Below, piece by piece: positions 60,799 through 64,000 of a stretch of DNA of 64,000 nt. The translations under genes and the position numbers were made by a program. The notes below the pieces were generated by a model, which worked only from the letters and a program-made list of their open reading frames with translations, made no database searches and was not told the origin of the DNA. Each line of letters begins with the position of its first letter. Positions within the stretch are counted from its first letter, which is position 1. The stretch covers positions 1 through 64,000 of the forward strand of contig DASZUU010000040.1 in NCBI GenBank assembly GCA_035547425.1, read 5' to 3'. The stretch comes from Alloacidobacterium sp035547425. Lineage in GTDB: Bacteria; Acidobacteriota; Terriglobia; Terriglobales; Acidobacteriaceae.

Positions 60799-61743
60799 TC
60801 ATCCCAGATTTTGCAGAGCGGCGCTGATGTCAGTAAGAGAAAACACCTGTACAGGCCAGCGAGTTTCTTTTTGAGCAATCGCTGCCTTGATGGTGTCTCG
60901 CTCATCATCGCTGGTTACGAGCAGAAGCGTCTGAAGCCCGCCGAAGAACGCATCCAACATGGTCATGATCTCCGGCTGCACGATGCCCATTTTTACGCGT
61001 TGCGGCACGGACCCGAGCCGCTCCTGGATGATGTCTTCCAAAGTGTGAAAGCGCCATAAGACCGTCTCAGGGCGCAGTGCAGTGAAATTGCCGAAATACA
61101 TGTAACGCATGCCGTCGAAGGTCATCACCATGGTGAAGCCGAGCGGCTGCCCCAGTTGAAAGAGATTGCGGTCGCCTTCCGTCGTAATCGGCACAATCAG
61201 CAGGCGCTTCGAGAGCAGGAACGATTCGACAATTTGATCCGGAGAAAGCGTGGGTGCGGATTCCTGCGTTGTCGCTGCAATGGCAACGTCAATGGCTTCG
61301 GCTGCCTGGCGGGCAAAGGTTTCATTGGAATACTTGATCGTATCGAGCCCTGCAACATTAAACGGCAGCTTCTGCGATTCTCTCTGGAAAGGAACGACAT
61401 ACTTGTTGAAGCCGAGCATCAAGCCATATTCCATGGTCACGTTCGCACTCGGCGCTTCGATCCCATCTTTTGTGCGATTGTTTGCCAGGACGATGCAGAA
61501 TTGGGACTGAATAATCTTGGAGCATATCTTGGCGCAAAAGGCGCTTTGTCCGGGCGCCAGCTCACCTGCCGCCTCAATGCCTTCGATGCCGCGCTTCTCG
61601 AGCAGCGTGCGCAGAATGGTCATCTCCAATGCGCTCTCGCTGAATCCGTAGCCGATGAAGCAGGTGCGCGATGAAGAGAAAACAAAATCGCACCGGGGCA
61701 GGCCGATGACGCAGAACTCGTTGCGGCGTATCCGTTTATCCAT
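60799..61743 (-). CDS. TIR-like nucleotide-hydrolase-fold protein, possible defence effector
   Basis: A 314-residue protein. The N-terminal part (about 27-155) resembles TIR or deoxyribosyltransferase folds: strand RTCFIGYGFSESALEMTILR, a mid strand SQFCIVLANNRTKDG, then SANVTMEYGLMLGFNKYVVP, where the Glu before YGLMLG sits where TIR NADases and deoxyribosyltransferases carry their catalytic acid. The C-terminal half (about 160-314) is an unassigned alpha/beta region (SFLLSKRLLIVPITTEGDRN). The ATG is preceded by AGGAGCCC. There is no clear CBASS or Thoeris partner next to it, and it sits between an AssT-like gene and an enoyl-CoA hydratase. Confidence 0.55.
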   Translation of the reverse strand: MDKRIRRNEFCVIGLPRCDFVFSSSRTCFIGYGFSESALEMTILRTLLEKRGIEGIEAAGELAPGQSAFCAKICSKIIQSQFCIVLANNRTKDGIEAPSANVTMEYGLMLGFNKYVVPFQRESQKLPFNVAGLDTIKYSNETFARQAAEAIDVAIAATTQESAPTLSPDQIVESFLLSKRLLIVPITTEGDRNLFQLGQPLGFTMVMTFDGMRYMYFGNFTALRPETVLWRFHTLEDIIQERLGSVPQRVKMGIVQPEIMTMLDAFFGGLQTLLLVTSDDERDTIKAAIAQKETRWPVQVFSLTDISAALQNLG

Positions 61744-61860
61744 TGCGGGCTCCTGGGGCTCGATTCTGTACAGGGGAGGCGGTTCTTACAAATGGTGTAG
61801 GCATTATAAGCTGCGGGTTATTACACAGAAATAGAATTCATGCTAGACTCAGCGGTTCCC

Positions 61861-62643
61861 ATGAGCTACGAAAATATATTGCTTGAGATTCGCGATTCCA
61901 TCGCCATTGTTACGCTGAACCGTCCCAAAGTTCTGAATGCTCTCAATGCTTCGACATTGCGCGAGCTGGATGCGGCGATCCATGAGCTTTCCACGAATGC
62001 AGCTGTGCGCGTGATTCTACTTACCGGCGCCGGAGAAAAAGCATTTGCCGCCGGAGCGGACATTCAGGAATTGGCAGGAGTGTCTGCTTTCGATGGCCAT
62101 GCACTGGCACTGCGGGGGCAACGAGTCTTTGATCGCATTGAGAGTTGCGGCAAACCCGTGATCGCGTGCATCAACGGCTTTGCGCTTGGCGGCGGATGCG
62201 AACTCGCGCTGGCGTGCACGTTTCGCATTGCCGGCGAAGCAGCGAAGTTCGGTCAGCCCGAGGTGAAACTGGGATTGATACCGGGATATGGCGGATCGCA
62301 ACGGCTGCCGCGATTGATCGGCAAAGGCGCGGCTCTGCGGCTGTTGCTTACAGGAGAGATGATTTCTGCCGCCGAGGCTTTGCGCATTGGATTGGTGGAA
62401 GAAGTCGTGCCCTCGGATCAACTGCTGACGCGCGCAGAACAGATTGCAAGAACGATTGCGGCACAGGCTCCCCTGGCAATCAGCAAATGCATTGAAGCGG
62501 TGCATGCCGGATACGATCTGCCCCTTCGCCAAGCATTAGATCTCGAGGCTTCACTCTTCGGCCTATGCTGTGCCACAGAGGATAAAGTCGAGGGGACAAA
62601 AGCCTTTCTGGAAAAGCGCGCGGCCACGTGGACGGGGAAATAG
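61861..62643 (+). CDS. Enoyl-CoA hydratase/isomerase (crotonase family)
   Basis: A 260-residue crotonase-fold enzyme that hydrates 2-enoyl-CoA. CoA-binding AFAAGADIQELAGVSAFD and the oxyanion-hole ALGGGCELALACTFRIAG are present with both catalytic Glu (GGGCELA and QPEVKLGLIPGYG). Typical start SYENILLEIRDSIAIVTLNR at ATG 61861; ATG 61840 would add seven residues. It converges with the TPR gene, which ends one base downstream, and has no other fatty-acid genes next to it. Confidence 0.93.
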   Translation: MSYENILLEIRDSIAIVTLNRPKVLNALNASTLRELDAAIHELSTNAAVRVILLTGAGEKAFAAGADIQELAGVSAFDGHALALRGQRVFDRIESCGKPVIACINGFALGGGCELALACTFRIAGEAAKFGQPEVKLGLIPGYGGSQRLPRLIGKGAALRLLLTGEMISAAEALRIGLVEEVVPSDQLLTRAEQIARTIAAQAPLAISKCIEAVHAGYDLPLRQALDLEASLFGLCCATEDKVEGTKAFLEKRAATWTGK

Positions 62644-63771
62644 CTACTCCGGCTTAGGCGAGCCGGACATTCTTTTTACCAACGACTCATCGACCTTCTG
62701 GTGCAGTTCATTGGTCCTGGCAAATTCTGCCTGCGCCTGCTCTCGCTTGCCCATAGCGGAGTAGAGGCGCGCCAGCCGCCAATGCGCATCCGGCTGCAAT
62801 GGGTCCATTGCGATGGCGCGTTTCAGGTTGGACTCAGCTTCTTCATTCCGGCCTTGTGCCGCGGCTGCGATTCCCAAGTCGAGGAAGGCTAGACGGATGG
62901 CGTTCTGCTGCGCAACCGCCTGCCTGAGATAAACTTCCGCACCTGCATTATCGTTGCGCTTCAAAGCAATGTCGCCGAGATACGCCAGCGCCTGCGGATG
63001 ATGCGGGTCTTCCTGCAATTCCAGCTTGAATTCGACAGCGGCTTCATCGTAACGCCGCAGCTTCCAGAGCATATAGCCCAATCCGAAATGCACCTGCGGC
63101 GTGTGCGGATCGGCTTGTTCAGCAGCGCGAAATTGTTCGATGGCATTGTCGGTTTGGCCCAGCCCGTCGTAGGCTTCGCCGGCGAGAATATCGGCCTGAG
63201 CGGACTCCGGGCTTTGCTGCAGGATCAGCTTGTACTGTTCCAGCGTGCATTGGTATTGCCCCGCCCACAGGCAGCTTTGCGCCAGCGTGGTGCGCATCGG
63301 CAGATTGTCCGGTGTAGCCTGTACTGCCTCACGCAAATAAGGAATAGCGTTGGCGTATTGCCCGCTTCCGTAATAACTCATGGCAAGCAGCAGCTTCGGG
63401 CGAATATCTTTGGGCGTCTCCGCTTCCGCTGTTTTCAATGGCGCAACGGCTTCCTGAAATTTTTCCTGCTTGAAGTATGCCAGGCCTAGATCAAGATGCA
63501 GGCCTGGGGCCTTTGCGCCAAGCTGAAGGGCCTTTTTATAAGCAGGAACGGCTTCGGGATATTTTCCTTCAAGCGCAAGCGCAAGTCCCAGTTGGGCCCA
63601 TGCCTCTGCGTTCCTGGGATCGCTCTCGGTGACGGCCCGCCATTTCGCTTCCGTTTCGGCATTACCGCCTGCGGTTGTTTGAGCAAGCGTTGATGCGAAG
63701 GCTGCCATGCAAACCAGAAATGCAAATGAAAATCGCCGCACTCGACCACCGGAAAGAAAATCTGGAAGCAT
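62644..63771 (-). CDS. Exported TPR-repeat protein
   Basis: A 375-residue periplasmic protein with a signal peptide (FSFAFLVCMAAFASTLAQ) and about nine to ten tetratricopeptide repeats from residue 40 to 365, for instance AEAWAQLGLALALEGKYPEA, PGLHLDLGLAYFKQEKFQEA, and PDAHWRLARLYSAMGKREQA. TPR domains bind partner proteins; no enzymatic domain is present. It lies upstream of the TonB-receptor fragment on the opposite end of a 74-base gap and may be co-transcribed with it. Confidence 0.9.
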   Translation of the reverse strand: MLPDFLSGGRVRRFSFAFLVCMAAFASTLAQTTAGGNAETEAKWRAVTESDPRNAEAWAQLGLALALEGKYPEAVPAYKKALQLGAKAPGLHLDLGLAYFKQEKFQEAVAPLKTAEAETPKDIRPKLLLAMSYYGSGQYANAIPYLREAVQATPDNLPMRTTLAQSCLWAGQYQCTLEQYKLILQQSPESAQADILAGEAYDGLGQTDNAIEQFRAAEQADPHTPQVHFGLGYMLWKLRRYDEAAVEFKLELQEDPHHPQALAYLGDIALKRNDNAGAEVYLRQAVAQQNAIRLAFLDLGIAAAAQGRNEEAESNLKRAIAMDPLQPDAHWRLARLYSAMGKREQAQAEFARTNELHQKVDESLVKRMSGSPKPE

Positions 63772-63845
63772 GGTATCGCAAAAGAAAGGCGCAGTGGCAA
63801 TGTGCCTCTGCGCCCGGAGACCAGCAGTATGCTTTGCTGGAAAGT

Positions 63846-64000
63846 CTAGAACATGAACTTCGCGCCGAATTGCAGGACGCGAGGATCATAGGTGGAAGTG
63901 AGAGCTCCGAAGTTTGAGCTGGTTAAGCCTGTGCTGACGTTCTGGAATTCCGTGTGGTTGAAGGTGTTATAAGACTCAGCACGGAGCTGGAATCTTGGGC
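63846..64000 (-). CDS. C-terminus of a third Oar-like TonB-dependent receptor (cut by window edge)
   Basis: The minus-strand frame from the right edge reads RFQLRAESYNTFNHTEFQNV, then DPRVLQFGAKFMF and stop at 63846. NTFNHTEFQ and a Phe-ended last strand are typical for the barrel end of Oar-like receptors. About 51 residues are visible. It is upstream of the TPR gene, a common order in Acidobacteria. Confidence 0.85.
   Translation of the reverse strand, partial: PRFQLRAESYNTFNHTEFQNVSTGLTSSNFGALTSTYDPRVLQFGAKFMF

Overview
The window looks like chromosomal DNA of an acidobacterium, probably class Terriglobia (Acidobacteriaceae-like). The reasons are the Oar-like TonB-dependent receptors that start with a carboxypeptidase-regulatory domain (two complete, one cut by the right edge), the GC-rich housekeeping genes, the acidobacterial-style gene neighbourhoods, and a complete Gram-negative envelope toolkit (fabZ-lpxA-lpxI, bamA, OmpH/Skp, TonB, MltD). 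This placement rests on protein character alone; no database search was possible.

Layout. 1-7.5 kb: a partial FAD monooxygenase, an FmdE-like protein, a large TonB receptor, a GT4 glycosyltransferase and rpmI-rplT. 7.5-11.6 kb: an ArsR/SRPBCC pair, then an accessory island next to tRNA-Ile2(CAU). The island holds an AbiE-like type IV toxin-antitoxin pair, a decayed hsdM and an integrase stump. 11.8-16.7 kb: GH29 fucosidase, the lipid A genes fabZ-lpxA-lpxI, a peroxiredoxin and a CTP-type riboflavin kinase. 16.7-30.1 kb: a histone-H1-like protein, MltD, LepA, OmpH, a short-type 6-phosphogluconate dehydrogenase, an aldo/keto reductase with a divergent TetR regulator, BamA, a CPXCG protein, a DedA-like protein and MogA. 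30.2-41.9 kb: a TonB-type transducer, a 44-aa membrane microprotein, miaA, tdh, pheS-pheT, a coiled-coil protein, zapA, a 6S-like RNA, an Lgt-like protein, a thioesterase and an M23 lipoprotein. 42-45.4 kb: an AT-rich accessory stretch with two membrane proteins, YceH, a ParD/ParE pair whose toxin is frameshifted, and a frameshifted zinc-ribbon protein. 45.5-64 kb: obgE, a second TonB receptor, an orphan substrate-binding lipoprotein, a DoxX/oxidoreductase pair divergent from a MocR regulator, an arsenic cluster (arsC, arsM, arsR), a pseudo-receiver protein with a basic tail, mutM, an arylsulfotransferase-like lipoprotein, a TIR-like protein, an enoyl-CoA hydratase, a TPR protein and the end of a third TonB receptor.

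How the genes work together. Envelope building is the strongest theme: lipid A synthesis, outer-membrane protein insertion, periplasmic chaperone, murein hydrolases and a TonB transducer for the large receptors. A translation and cell-division block (miaA, pheST, zapA, 6S-like RNA) is compact and intact. The accessory parts carry defence-like genes (AbiE-like pair, ParDE, hsdM remnant, TIR-like protein) and arsenic detoxification by reduction and methylation with no efflux pump in view. All three single-base frameshifts I found lie in accessory genes (hsdM, parE, zinc-ribbon protein) and none in core genes, which favours genuine decay over sequencing error.

The observations most worth follow-up are the AbiE-like pair with its palindromic upstream region, the TIR-like protein, the acidic-headed H1-like protein, the bacterial RibK-type flavokinase, the PheT without its OB-fold domain, the 6S-like RNA after zapA, and the arsM/arsR operator pair.
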